This document shows, in pieces, positions 43,797-52,466 of a stretch of DNA of 64,000 nucleotides (the stretch's first letter is position 1; every line of letters starts with the position of its first letter). The notes below the pieces were generated by a model. That model was not told the DNA's origin. It was given only the letters and a program-made list of their open reading frames with translations, and did no database searches. The stretch comes from Gp6-AA40 sp035293405 (lineage in GTDB: Bacteria > Acidobacteriota > Vicinamibacteria > Vicinamibacterales > UBA2999): NCBI GenBank assembly GCA_035293405.1, contig DATDOE010000062.1, positions 9,089 to 73,088 on the forward strand. Reading direction: 5' to 3'. The translations under genes were made by a program, and so were the position numbers.

Positions 43797-45551
43797 TCAC
43801 CGGAAGATCTGATTGAGCCGGGCTTCGCTGACCAGACGCACCGAACGCACGCGCCATTGACCGCCGCTCATCACCCAGACCTGCGAAACCGGGGACACGC
43901 GCGGTGCGGCCGCATCCTCAGACCGCTCCGTCATCACGGCTGTGAGGACCGCCGTATCAGCGGCGATCTGGACGCTGACCTTGTCGAGCGTTCGACTGAC
44001 CGGGGATGCAGGTGGAAAGCGTTCCTCATTGCGACGCTCGTCGGCCAGCTGCAGGCCGTCGGTTGAGAGCGCCGCCATGGCCGTGCGATCCTGTCGATGG
44101 TACGCATCGAGCCACTGTCGCGACGCGGCGAGGACGGCGGATTGCGGAGACGAGGGGCCAGGCGGGGTCAATTCCGCGCGTGGCGCCGTGACGGCAGCCG
44201 GCTCTCCGCGGTTGACCGGCGACGGACTCGCATCCAGTGTCGGCGTATTCGGCGGCGGTGCCGCGGCAACAGACTGCACGATCGGCGGCGCCTGCGCAGG
44301 TGCCGGCGACGGCGCGGGAGAGGTCGTCGGTCCTTTGGCCGTCGGCACCGAGGGCAGCGGTGTGGGTCTTGGGGCGATCGGTGTCGGTGCTGGTGCGGCC
44401 GGAGCTGGTGCGGCCGGCTTGGGGCCTTCGACGACGAATTGGCGGGTCACGACCTGACCCTCGCGGCCAAGCGGCAGCGCCTCGCCCTTGTTCACCGACA
44501 CGTACACGGCACCTGCGTTGCCAACACGCAGCGCGACGCTGCGTTCAGCGGTCACGCGAAACGTCTCGCCTGCCGCAAACGTCCGACCATCGTCCGACTC
44601 TCCATCAATCGTCGTTCGAATCCAGGATGGCTTGCGTGCTTCAACCACGAGCGACAAATCCGACGGTGCGCTCGCGGCCGGCGCGAGTGGATCTGTTGTC
44701 GCCGCAGGCGTTGCGACGGCGGGCGCCACCGGCGCGGACGCCTTGGATTCAGCCGCGCGCTCGGGACTTGCGGATACGACGTTGGGTGAGCGAAGCCACC
44801 ACACAGTGCCCAGCACGATGGCGACACCCGCCAGGCCAAAGAGTGCGATGAACGTCCTCAACGGCCGGCCGGCGGGTACGGGAACCGCTTCACTGGGAAA
44901 GGGCGATGAGAGCAGCACCCTCGAGGCCGCCGACGACAACAGCGTGGACTGCCCAAACATCGGCGCCGGCATCGACGAGGCAAATATCGGCGCCTGCATC
45001 GGCGCGCGTGGCGACGCCGGCGGCGTGGGAGGAGGCGGAGGCATGATGGCCGGAGTAAGCGGCTGCGGCGAGATCGCCTGAAACGGCACCGTCCGCGCAT
45101 CCTCGACGAGCGCGTCCATATCCGCGCGAGCCTCGTCAAGCATGCTCTTTACGGCGTCTTCGGGTGCGAAGACCGCGTCAGACATTTCGCTCGGCGCGGG
45201 CAGGAACGTGCCGCGCTCATCGCCATCCTCTAGATCTGCTTCGTCCCGCCCTTGATTCAAGAGCGCTGTTGGATCCTGCTTGGAGGCTTCGCCGAGGGCC
45301 GCCTGTACCTGCGCGGACAGCACGAGAAGCTCGCGCCGCGCTTCCATGACGATCTGCCGGACGTTCTTGCGCGCGGACGTGACAATCTCCATGGCCTCGC
45401 GCTCGGCGGAGCCGCGCACTTCGTCGCGCAGCCGGGCCAACTCGTCGGCCTGTGCAATCCACGCGTCCCGGCGGACACGGTACTGCTCGATCAGGTCGGG
45501 AACCGGCTTGCCTGCCGGCTCCGGGAGTGTCGATTCGTCGTGATCTGCCAT
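43797..45551 (-). CDS. RodZ-like membrane protein with DivIVA-like coil and NTF2-like domain
   Basis: A 584-residue protein. Residues 20-90 are a coiled coil with REAMEIVTSARKNVRQIVME, like the N-terminal helices of DivIVA/GpsB-type proteins. A single membrane helix lies at about 232-252 (FIALFGLAGVAIVLGTVWWL). Residues 299-375 match the RodZ C-terminal domain (DUF4115): SLVVEARKPSWIRTTIDGE and GNAGAVYVSVNKGEALPLG. A Pro/Ala linker leads to an NTF2/SnoaL-like domain (about 475-584, RQWLDAYHRQDRTAM). ATG 45551 is preferred over an upstream in-frame start. It is 60 nt upstream of the coiled-coil gene. Confidence 0.8.
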   Translation of the reverse strand: MADHDESTLPEPAGKPVPDLIEQYRVRRDAWIAQADELARLRDEVRGSAEREAMEIVTSARKNVRQIVMEARRELLVLSAQVQAALGEASKQDPTALLNQGRDEADLEDGDERGTFLPAPSEMSDAVFAPEDAVKSMLDEARADMDALVEDARTVPFQAISPQPLTPAIMPPPPPTPPASPRAPMQAPIFASSMPAPMFGQSTLLSSAASRVLLSSPFPSEAVPVPAGRPLRTFIALFGLAGVAIVLGTVWWLRSPNVVSASPERAAESKASAPVAPAVATPAATTDPLAPAASAPSDLSLVVEARKPSWIRTTIDGESDDGRTFAAGETFRVTAERSVALRVGNAGAVYVSVNKGEALPLGREGQVVTRQFVVEGPKPAAPAPAAPAPTPIAPRPTPLPSVPTAKGPTTSPAPSPAPAQAPPIVQSVAAAPPPNTPTLDASPSPVNRGEPAAVTAPRAELTPPGPSSPQSAVLAASRQWLDAYHRQDRTAMAALSTDGLQLADERRNEERFPPASPVSRTLDKVSVQIAADTAVLTAVMTERSEDAAAPRVSPVSQVWVMSGGQWRVRSVRLVSEARLNQIFR

Positions 45552-45787
45552 AGAAGTCTCTGCGGCCGGTCGATTGCCCGACCCGGACCTACCAATTTGT
45601 GATCTTGCCCCTGGGCCCGGGCAAAGTCGAGGGCGAAGTGGTGGGTACTCGACGGTTGACCCTACCCCAAGCTGGGCGTATAGGAGTGCCACCTAACTTG
45701 TCAGGGCGCCATAAAGCGACAAAAGCGGCTATTTTGAGCTGTAACGATTCCGGCGGACCCATCACTAGGCTGACGTAGGGGTGGGAG

Positions 45788-47152
45788 ATGCCTGACCGAG
45801 CCCGTGTGTCCGCGTTCGTGATTCTGACAACCGTCGGTGCGCTCGTCGCCGCGGCCCCGGCAGGGGCTCAAGCGCCGTCCGAGCTCGAAGTCCGCTGCGA
45901 CGCGGGCGATGGTCTTGAGGCGGCGCTCGGGTCCATCGAGACCGGCGGACGCATCCTCCTCCGCTCGGGCGTCTGCACCGGCAACTTCTCCATTACGCGC
46001 GCTGTCCGCATCCAGGGTGAGGGCCTCGATCGTGTGACGCTGCAGGCGGCCGATCCGGCGCGGCCTGTCGTCCAGATCTCCGCCGGCATCACGGTCAAGG
46101 TTTCGGGCGTCACGATCAGGGGCGGTCACATCGGGGTCTCGACCGTCGGACGGATCGAGATGACATTCAGCACGGTGGCCGACAACACCGACGCCGGCAT
46201 CGAGATTCGGGACGGCGGCATGCTCGTCACCGACAGAGTCCTGGTGACCCGCAACGTCGGGTCCGGCGTCCGCATCATCAACGGCGAGGCGGCGATCTCC
46301 GGAAGCGTGATCAGCAAGAACGTCACGGACAGAGCCGGTGGTGCGGGAGTCCTGGTCGTCGGCGGGCGGGTCGAGATTGCGATGACCCGGTTCGACGAGA
46401 ACGAATCGGTCAACGACGGCGGCGGGCTGCTCGCCACGCGCAAGGGCATCGTCGTGCTCGATCGCGTTCGATTCTTTCGCAACACGACCCGCGTCGGCCA
46501 GGGGGGCGGCATCGCTCTGCGTGGCAGCACTGCCGACATCACCGCCAGCAGCTTCTTCGAGAACGCGGCCGACACCGGCAACGGTGGCGGCATCGCCGTG
46601 CTCGACAAGAGCGAGCTGCGCCTGACCAATACGACGCTGGCCTCCAACGTGGCGTCGTTCTCGTTTCCGTCGAGTCCCGGCGGGTCAGGAGGCGGCATGC
46701 ACGTGGACAGGACGTCCACCGCCTCGCTCGTGCATGCCACGCTCGTGAACAACTCGGCTCGCCTCGCCGCTGGAATCGCGTCGTTGAACACCGTGACGAT
46801 GCAGGCGACGCTGCTCGCCGGAAACCTCGGAGCAGTGGAACCCGGTGAATGCGGCGGCAGCGGCCGGATTGCGTCTCAGGGATGGAACCTCGTGCTGGAT
46901 CCCGGCGCGTGCCGCTTCATTGCGCGCCCCGGCGACCTGCTGGGCGCCTCGCCGCTGCTCGGGCCCTACGGCACTTATGGAGGAGCCTGGAACACGGTGC
47001 CACTCCGAAGCGCGAGCCCGGCAATCGATCGCGTCCCCGCCGACCTGTGCCGCCTCGCCGTCGATCAGCGGCTTCGGCCACGGACCACGCCTGCCGGCAA
47101 GCGCTGCGCCATCGGCGCGTTCGAGAGACAACCCGATGACGTGATTCCCTAG
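45788..47152 (+). CDS. Exported right-handed beta-helix protein (choice-of-anchor Q type)
   Basis: A 454-residue exported protein with a signal peptide (VILTTVGALVAAAPAGAQ). About ten short beta-helix coils follow (GVTIRGGHIGVSTVGRIEM, SGVRIINGEAAISGSVISKN, GNGGGIAVLDKSELRLTNT). The C-terminal SPAIDRVPADLCRLAVDQRL and GAFERQ match the choice-of-anchor Q family. It is surface-exposed or secreted. It is convergent with the DMT gene, overlapping by 4 nt. Confidence 0.82.
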   Translation: MPDRARVSAFVILTTVGALVAAAPAGAQAPSELEVRCDAGDGLEAALGSIETGGRILLRSGVCTGNFSITRAVRIQGEGLDRVTLQAADPARPVVQISAGITVKVSGVTIRGGHIGVSTVGRIEMTFSTVADNTDAGIEIRDGGMLVTDRVLVTRNVGSGVRIINGEAAISGSVISKNVTDRAGGAGVLVVGGRVEIAMTRFDENESVNDGGGLLATRKGIVVLDRVRFFRNTTRVGQGGGIALRGSTADITASSFFENAADTGNGGGIAVLDKSELRLTNTTLASNVASFSFPSSPGGSGGGMHVDRTSTASLVHATLVNNSARLAAGIASLNTVTMQATLLAGNLGAVEPGECGGSGRIASQGWNLVLDPGACRFIARPGDLLGASPLLGPYGTYGGAWNTVPLRSASPAIDRVPADLCRLAVDQRLRPRTTPAGKRCAIGAFERQPDDVIP

Positions 47153-48063
47153 TCCCCCAGCTTGGTTCGCGAGGCCCACTGGGCAAGGACTACGCCGGAC
47201 AAGGCCACGCCTGCGCCGACGGTCTGCCACGCGCTGAACAGCTCGTTGAACAGCAACCATCCGAGCGCTCCGGCGACGACCGGCTGGATCAATACGGTCA
47301 CCGACGCCGTTGCGGGCGGCAGACGGCCAAGTGCCCAGGCAATCGAGCCCTGACCGGCCACGTGCACGACGCCGAGGCCGACGCACGCGGCCCAGCCTGC
47401 GGCCGCGGCGGGAACGATCTGCTCACCGAGGAGGAGCGCCGCGATCAGCAGCAGCGGCGCGCCGGCGAGTGACGACCAGAACATCACGCGCATCGCTGCA
47501 TCCCGCCGTCGTGCGGCGCTCACGGCCAGGAAGTAGAGCGCGTACCAGATCGCAGTGGCGAGCGAGAACGCATCGCCCAGGAGCGGGTTGGGCCCAACCT
47601 CGCCCACGCCCTTCGCCACCGCCATGATCCACGCGCCGGCGACGGCGAGCGCCACCGCCACGAGGAACAGGCCGGCCGGCCGCTGCTTCAAGAAGATCCA
47701 CGCGACCGCGGTGACCACCACAGGCGTCAGGTTGGTCAACACCGTCGCCTTGCCCACCGACGTATTGGCGATGCCGTAGTGCCAGAAGCCGAGATCGAGC
47801 GCGAACGCGATGCCGGCGAGCCAGGCGTATCGAGAGGGTCGGCCGATGCCGCCGGCCGACCGTGTTGCCAGCGTCGCGAGCAACGGCAACGAAAAGAGAA
47901 GACGCCAGAAGCCGGCAGAGGCCGGGCCCGCCTGGGCCAGACGGACCAGGATCGGCGCGAGGCCGATCACGCAGGCGCCGGTCAGCAGCGCCAGGAGCGC
48001 CCGACCGCGTTCGGTGTCCGCGTGAGCCGGCATCGCGGTGGAAGTGGACGACGCAGCCAACAT
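47149..48063 (-). CDS. DMT-family (EamA) transporter
   Basis: A 304-residue protein with two EamA repeats and about ten helices (ALLTGACVIGLAPILVRLA; LPLLATLA; VLTNLTPVVVTAVAWIFLK; WYALYFLAVSA; VLIQPVVAGALGWLLFNELF). It exports metabolites or amino acids across the inner membrane; substrate unknown. Alone on its transcript. Confidence 0.9.
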   Translation of the reverse strand: MLAASSTSTAMPAHADTERGRALLALLTGACVIGLAPILVRLAQAGPASAGFWRLLFSLPLLATLATRSAGGIGRPSRYAWLAGIAFALDLGFWHYGIANTSVGKATVLTNLTPVVVTAVAWIFLKQRPAGLFLVAVALAVAGAWIMAVAKGVGEVGPNPLLGDAFSLATAIWYALYFLAVSAARRRDAAMRVMFWSSLAGAPLLLIAALLLGEQIVPAAAAGWAACVGLGVVHVAGQGSIAWALGRLPPATASVTVLIQPVVAGALGWLLFNELFSAWQTVGAGVALSGVVLAQWASRTKLGD

Positions 48064-48415
48064 GTCGCGTTGTCAATAGATTGCAGGATCCGTCGATCCC
48101 TGGACTGCAATGCTCGACATTCCACCACAATCAAACCGATCGGCGCTCTAGGAACCGATCAACCCCCTGGCTGTCATGAAGATACGACCTCATTCCTCGC
48201 CCACCACGATGACACTCGGACGTGAGATGAGCACTGGTTCCGACCGTCTGCGATGTTCTGCGGGCGAGAATCGGCGTCGAGAGGGCGAGGATGGACGCGA
48301 CGGATTGCTCGTGTTCAGAGCTTGCTCAGCCAAATCCGGCGGCAAGCCCTTCGCGCCTCGTGATGGATTGAGTAATCGACACGCATTTTGCGGCCAGTTG
48401 TTCAATCCCGGGCAT
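48064..48415. other. Non-coding gap between the DMT transporter and the toxin-antitoxin pair
   Basis: I see no ORF with family similarity and no RNA fold in this 350-nt stretch. Only the short AT-rich patch at the far right looks like a promoter. Confidence 0.5.
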
Positions 48416-48444
48416 TTGACTGGCGGCGCAATGTCGTACAAAAT
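48416..48444 (+). promoter_or_regulatory. Promoter of the Phd/VapC pair
   Basis: TTGACT (48416-48421), 17 nt, CAAAAT (48439-48444). The predicted transcription start is within one or two nt of the antitoxin ATG at 48452, so the message would be leaderless. Confidence 0.5.
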
Positions 48445-48451
48445 GTTACAC

Positions 48452-48709
48452 ATGGCCAAGACGTCGACGATCTCCATTCGCGAGCTTCAGCAGAACTTGA
48501 AGTCGGTGATGCAACGAGTCGAGCGAGGGCAGGTCATTGAAGTCACACGCCGACGCCGCGCAGTGGCACGCCTCAGTCCCCTCGCTCAAACGGATCGTCC
48601 GGCCTCACCGTGGCCCGACCTCAATGCGCGGGCTCGAGGCGTGTTTGGTGACCGCGTGATCGCGCCGTCCGGCTCTGAGGTCGTTATTGGGGACCGCGGT
48701 GACCGGTGA
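48452..48709 (+). CDS. Phd/YefM-type antitoxin
   Basis: An 85-residue protein. MAKTSTISIRELQQNLKSVM, VERGQVIEVTRRRRAVARL match the Phd/YefM DNA-binding antitoxin. It neutralises and co-represses the PIN toxin downstream. The stop overlaps the toxin's GTG start (GTGA). ATG 48431 and 48443 in frame would add a few residues. Confidence 0.85.
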   Translation: MAKTSTISIRELQQNLKSVMQRVERGQVIEVTRRRRAVARLSPLAQTDRPASPWPDLNARARGVFGDRVIAPSGSEVVIGDRGDR

Positions 48710-49161
48710 CGACCTACGTTGATTCGAGGGCCCTGGTGGCGGTGTATGTGTCCGAGCGCTTTTCATCTACAGCTCGCCGCGCCGTTCAGGCCGCCTCGCA
48801 GGTGCCGTTCACGCATCTACACGGCCTGGAGGTTTTGAACGCCTTCGAATTGCTGGTGGGCCGTGACGCGATGACGCGCGACGAATGCCGCGCGGTCCAA
48901 GACCAGCTCCAAGACGATCTTGCAAGCCAGCGTCTCGTCCGTCTCGCGCTCGATCTCGATCAAGTGTTCACAAATGCGTCTGAGCTGTCGCGTGCGTACA
49001 CAGCGAAGACGTTGACGCGCAGCGTGGACCTACTGCACGTCGCCGCATCGCATCTTGCGATGTGCACGACTTTCGTATCCGCAGATGATCGACAGCTCGC
49101 AGTCGCGAAGGCGACCGGTCTGAAGGTTATCGACATCAAGAGCCGCACCCGCGGCCGATAG
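48706..49161 (+). CDS. PIN-domain toxin (VapC-like)
   Basis: A 151-residue PIN-domain nuclease. It begins TTYVDSRALVAVYVSE with a catalytic Asp, has acidic residues in HGLEVLNAFELL and TRSVDLLHVAAS, and ends with TTFVSADDRQLAVAKA. It cleaves RNA when free of the antitoxin. GTG 48706 overlaps the antitoxin stop by 4 nt. Confidence 0.88.
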   Translation: MTTYVDSRALVAVYVSERFSSTARRAVQAASQVPFTHLHGLEVLNAFELLVGRDAMTRDECRAVQDQLQDDLASQRLVRLALDLDQVFTNASELSRAYTAKTLTRSVDLLHVAASHLAMCTTFVSADDRQLAVAKATGLKVIDIKSRTRGR

Positions 49162-49529
49162 ACTGGAGCCGGATTCCCGCTGTCTCAGCGGGTGCATCTA
49201 CAAATCAGGCCGACGAACTTCGGCGCCACACGGCGTCGGGGAGGTGGTTCACCGCGTGTCCCGATCCTCGCGTACGAGGGCCGCGCTATCGGAGTGGGTG
49301 GAACGGCGAAGACGTCCCAGCCAGTGAGCGGCCAGCCGTCGTGTTTCTGCCAAACGCTGGGACCCTCGGTTCTGGAGCACTGACGACTCTCGGCGATCAG
49401 CTTCTTTGTCTTTCCGCATCATCGACCACAGTCGTCGGAATCGAGGTGAACTAGCCGGAGTGAGCTACGTGCCTGGAGTTCTGCCTATGCCACTGAAGCC
49501 ATTGGCAACAGTGACCTGGCAAGCTCGGG
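49162..49529. other. Non-coding gap before the tmRNA-end fragment
   Basis: No supportable gene. A short open frame at 49192-49383 has no family resemblance and unusual composition. The sequence is chromosomal flank or an ageing element end. Confidence 0.5.
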
Positions 49530-49554
49530 TATTGGAGGCGGCGGGAGTCGAACT
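49530..49554 (-). other. tmRNA 3'-end fragment: likely att site of an integrated element
   Basis: Positions 49532-49553 read TTGGAGGCGGCGGGAGTCGA plus AC. On the minus strand this is the 3' terminal segment of tmRNA (GTTCGACTCCCGCCGCCTCC), including the T-loop. Similarity ends abruptly upstream. A lone 22-nt ssrA 3' end is the usual scar of tyrosine-integrase integration. Its orientation puts the element to the right and predicts a complete ssrA at the other end. Confidence 0.65.
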
Positions 49555-49710
49555 CTACTGACGCGAATCTGTATGTTGGTGACGGCGTGGAACTTCTGGC
49601 GACAAGTTTCCTGGTCTCATCGACTTCCAGTCATTGAGTTGTCCGCTCGCGTCCTCAGCACTCCACTCGAATCAGCCCTGGCCTTGGCAACATTGTGGCA
49701 ACGCGCGGCG

Positions 49711-49923
49711 TCAGGCCGGCACCGTCTCCAGCGCCACGTGCAGCGAGTCCGATTGTGGAATCGAGAAGTTCAGCTTTTCGAACCCGATCACGTGACCAGC
49801 CGCGTCCTTCATGAGCACGACTTCGTCGCCTGTCTCCTCGCAGACGTATTCGCGTGATCGCTCTGTGAACCAGACCGTCAAGGTCTTGCCCTCTCGATCG
49901 TAAAACATTTTCACTTCGGCCAT
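49711..49923 (-). CDS. DUF2283-family protein
   Basis: A 70-residue protein: MAEVKMFYDREGKTLTVWF and SREYVCEETGDEVVLMKDAA, ending in SIPQSDSLHVALETVPA. This matches DUF2283, a small protein often paired with a DUF4258 partner, here encoded directly upstream with a 13-nt overlap. A toxin-antitoxin-like role is suspected for such pairs but not proven. ATG 49923 fits the family N-terminus. Confidence 0.75.
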   Translation of the reverse strand: MAEVKMFYDREGKTLTVWFTERSREYVCEETGDEVVLMKDAAGHVIGFEKLNFSIPQSDSLHVALETVPA

Positions 49924-50234
49924 ATCTGAGTGCCTTCCTTGATGGCGTCGGTCGGATAAGCGGTGATCAAGAACCCCTGATCGGCAGCTCGCTTCGCGAC
50001 CGCGCAGACCCAACGACTCGATCCCGCCGCGTGATAGAAGAGGAAGACGAGGGGGTCCGAGCGACTCTGTCGAACCTGCTCCGGATTCTCCAAGGTGGTC
50101 TTCACGATGTCTTCCCGGCCCTCCATCACTGGATGCTTCGCAGTCGTGATGAGATGCCACCGTTCGTGAGTGACGCGAACTCGGAAACCCAAGGGCGTGA
50201 GCACCTCGAAGAGAACCCCCGGGTCCGGTTCCAC
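49911..50234 (-). CDS. DUF4258-like protein paired with DUF2283
   Basis: A 107-residue protein with TPLGFRVRVTHERWHLITTA, HPVMEGREDIVKTTLENPEQ, RSDPLVFLFYHAAG and GFLITAYPTDAIKEGTQIW. The segment HPVMxGRE..V resembles DUF4258/BrnT-like RNase-fold toxins. With the DUF2283 gene it forms a typical bicistronic pair. Confidence 0.65.
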   Translation of the reverse strand: MEPDPGVLFEVLTPLGFRVRVTHERWHLITTAKHPVMEGREDIVKTTLENPEQVRQSRSDPLVFLFYHAAGSSRWVCAVAKRAADQGFLITAYPTDAIKEGTQIWPK

Positions 50235-50365
50235 CTGAGCATTCTACCTTCCTCCCAGGTGCATCACGAGAGGCGCTGCATGTGGCTTCGCTTTCGAGTC
50301 TGCTCTAACGCGCCGCTTCAGCCGCGGCGGCTCATGATTGCGCCACGCGCCGTCGGCAAGCGGAG

Positions 50366-50935
50366 TCAGACCTCCCTGCCCTTCTGAGCCTCCCGCGTTC
50401 GTTCACGCTTGGCAGCCAACTCGGCGCACCGCTGGTCAAAGCCGAGGCGAAGGATGCCGTTCGTGCCAACCAAGACAGCGCCCAGAGATCCGAACGCGAG
50501 CTCGACAGCGATGGAGTCCCGGCTCTCGATGTACGCCTCATATCTCTCTCGCCCGATCAACGAAGGCTCGTTTGCCAGGACCAGTTCCGTGAAATCGCCA
50601 CCGTGTACATTTCGGGAGAAATTGCGATACATGATGTTATACAGGTCACCTCGGCCGACTCGTTTCGCGCGCGCCTCGATGTTCACACCGCTGAACCCGT
50701 GCCGTCGCATTGCCTGCAGGGCCTCTTCGGGGTATCGACTGTTCAGACGTGCTTCGATCGCGGCGAAGTCATCGAGTGTCGGTCCGTCCGGTATCAGACC
50801 AAGCCCCGCGTAGTCTGAGGCTCTCTGCTGCTTTAGCTTTTCGAGCATCACCGCGTCGATCACCCGTTGGCACGCGTCCTTGGCGTCCTCGCCAAGCATC
50901 TGCAGAAAGCACTCAAAGCTCAAGGCGAACGCCAC
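50366..50935 (-). CDS. DUF5677-family protein (possibly N-terminally shortened)
   Basis: A 189-residue protein. RVGRGDLYNIMYRNFSRNVHGGDF is typical of DUF5677, a helical family with no known activity. Known members are longer, usually about 250-300 residues, so a deleted N-terminal part is likely. GTG 50935 is the only start. It follows the small membrane protein by 17 nt. Confidence 0.65.
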   Translation of the reverse strand: MAFALSFECFLQMLGEDAKDACQRVIDAVMLEKLKQQRASDYAGLGLIPDGPTLDDFAAIEARLNSRYPEEALQAMRRHGFSGVNIEARAKRVGRGDLYNIMYRNFSRNVHGGDFTELVLANEPSLIGRERYEAYIESRDSIAVELAFGSLGAVLVGTNGILRLGFDQRCAELAAKRERTREAQKGREV

Positions 50936-50951
50936 GGCGCTTTCAGAGACT

Positions 50952-51281
50952 TCACAAAAAGCGCTGGCGACGATCCTCGACCCACTGCGCGAACGAATCC
51001 AAGATTTTCAGAAGAAGGTCGAGAAGATCCGCGCTGCCTTGCGGGGGTTGCTGCTGCCCGCGGCCGAGCGCAGGGATTGATTGGTTGCTTTCAGGGACCG
51101 CTGGGGGTTGTGGGGCGTCCGGCGCTTCGTCGTCCAAGAGTCTGGAGTAGAGAGCGCGACTGTCGGAGGCGCTGCGGGTCGCGGCGGGCGATTGGCCGCA
51201 GCTTGAGGCTATGCTTCCCAGTCCTCCGAAGACGATCAGAACGACGCCGCCGATCAACCAGGACCGAAACAGCCAACCCAT
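50952..51281 (-). CDS. Small membrane/lipoprotein-like hypothetical protein
   Basis: A 109-residue protein with a hydrophobic segment (SWLIGGVVLIVFGGLGSIASSC) near the start and a Cys after it, consistent with a lipoprotein or anchor. The rest is polar and ends in a helix (ADLLDLLLKILDSFAQWVED). No family recognised. Its ATG is 20 nt from the TTG of the divergent gene, a plausible promoter pair. Confidence 0.4.
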   Translation of the reverse strand: MGWLFRSWLIGGVVLIVFGGLGSIASSCGQSPAATRSASDSRALYSRLLDDEAPDAPQPPAVPESNQSIPALGRGQQQPPQGSADLLDLLLKILDSFAQWVEDRRQRFL

Positions 51282-51300
51282 CTTCGCGCCTTGCCGCAGG

Positions 51301-51771
51301 TTGCACGAACTCAATCGCCTGAGTATCAGCTACCCAGCCGAAATCGACTTTCATAGCGACGCGGAACTCACGGCGCGTGTATCAAATCCAGAGAGCGAAC
51401 TCGCCCACAAGGTCCTGAGCATCCAGCTCCGCAGCGATTCCTTTTCCGTTCTTCCGACCGATCCTGTTCCGCTCACGCTGACAAACGGCCAGGAACGACG
51501 CTTCATCGCCAGGCCTACGCAATATGGGCTCCGTCGCGTGCTTGTTTCCGTGCGCGTCAACGGCCCTCCCAATCCGCTGCCCAAGGGCGTGAGCCTGAGC
51601 TCCGCGCTCGACGACTGGTCAATCGCAATCCGCGTTCGTGAGCCCACCAGGCTTTTTGGAATCCCGGAGTTCTACTTCAACGTGACACTCGTGAGCGGCA
51701 TCGTCGTGCTTCTTCTAAGCGCCGTCGGCTGGATATTCGTGAGGGTCTCTCCAGCCTTTCTCGGAATCTAG
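51301..51771 (+). CDS. Hypothetical protein with C-terminal membrane anchor
   Basis: A 156-residue protein from TTG 51301. The first 120 residues are beta-rich (SISYPAEIDFHSDAELTARV, RRVLVSVRVNGPP) and the C-terminus has one membrane helix (LVSGIVVLLLSAVGWIFVRV). No signal peptide, so it may lack its true N-terminus. The frame is open to ATG 51211 but that start lies opposite the neighbouring gene. Function unknown. Confidence 0.45.
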   Translation: MHELNRLSISYPAEIDFHSDAELTARVSNPESELAHKVLSIQLRSDSFSVLPTDPVPLTLTNGQERRFIARPTQYGLRRVLVSVRVNGPPNPLPKGVSLSSALDDWSIAIRVREPTRLFGIPEFYFNVTLVSGIVVLLLSAVGWIFVRVSPAFLGI

Positions 51772-51791
51772 ACCGACGGCAGATGAGTCGC

Positions 51792-52197
51792 CTAGATTCC
51801 GATCTTCTCAATATCCGCGAGCGTGATTTCATCCGACGTGCGGTCGTAGAGCTTCGTTGTGTGCGGGCTCTCATGCGCCGCGATCGCCTGCGCGCCTTCG
51901 ATCGTCCCGCCGTTCAGTGTATGCTGTAATTCCCGTCGCGCGGAACGTGTGACAGTTCGCCGCGTCGCCGAGCTCCGCGTCGCGCACGCGCCTCTTGATC
52001 ATCCGGAAGACATCAAAGCGCGTCATTCGCTTTCCGTTCAGTCTCCGTTCTCTCCTCGCGCGATCCTTATTCCTGGGTTTCTCTTTTGTCATGCTCTGCC
52101 AGAGCGGCGCGCCCTTGTCGTCCTCGATCCCGGCCGCCTCGATATAGGCGTCGAGATATCGACCGGCTGGCACATCCGGTAACGATCCCTCTCGCAT
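51792..52197 (-). pseudogene. Tyrosine-family integrase C-terminal remnant, frameshifted
   Basis: The frame from ATG 52197 gives GRYLDAYIEAAGI, RFDVFRMIKRRVRDA and CHTFRATGITAY (His and Arg of the active site). Then a single extra A shifts it; the other frame continues LNGGTIEGAQAIAAHESPH and TTKLYDRTSDEITLADIEKI to a TAG at 51792-51794, with the catalytic Tyr. The N-terminal half of the recombinase is missing. This is the likely integrase of the element bounded by the tmRNA fragment, but the protein is dead. Confidence 0.85.
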
Positions 52198-52302
52198 GAC
52201 ACCGCCGCGCGATCCTGACGGCGACGAAATCCGTTCCGCTGATCCCTGCGGGCCGATCCTGCCTTCCTTGTCTCGTCTGCTGTCCCGCCTCCTTCGCGAA
52301 GC

Positions 52303-52448
52303 GGTTGTTTCTCAACTCTCCCCGCGCATTCTGGCCGGGCGCGCCGCCCTGTCAACGGGCAAGCCGTTCCCCCCCTCATCGGAATTCGGGGGTGACAGGC
52401 CGGCTTATCCGCCCGGCCCCTGTTCTCCGCGTGTTGAGAAACCCAACC
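52303..52448. repeat. Inverted repeat upstream of ardC-like gene
   Basis: GGTTGTTTCTCAAC (52303-52316) and GTTGAGAAACCCAACC (52433-52448) pair with a two-base bulge over 116 nt. A related half, GTTTCCTCAAC, recurs at 53581, downstream of the gene. The right arm ends 4 nt before the gene's RBS, so a regulatory or recombination role is possible. Confidence 0.6.
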
Positions 52449-52466
52449 GCGAAGGAGGACAGGACA

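Noticed and set aside
42828..44066. A 412-codon plus-strand frame opposite the coiled-coil gene
   Set aside because: Its repeats mirror the heptad DNA repeats; no initiation site or domain supports it.
49192..49383. A 63-codon plus-strand ORF after the VapC toxin
   Set aside because: No RBS, domain or family match.
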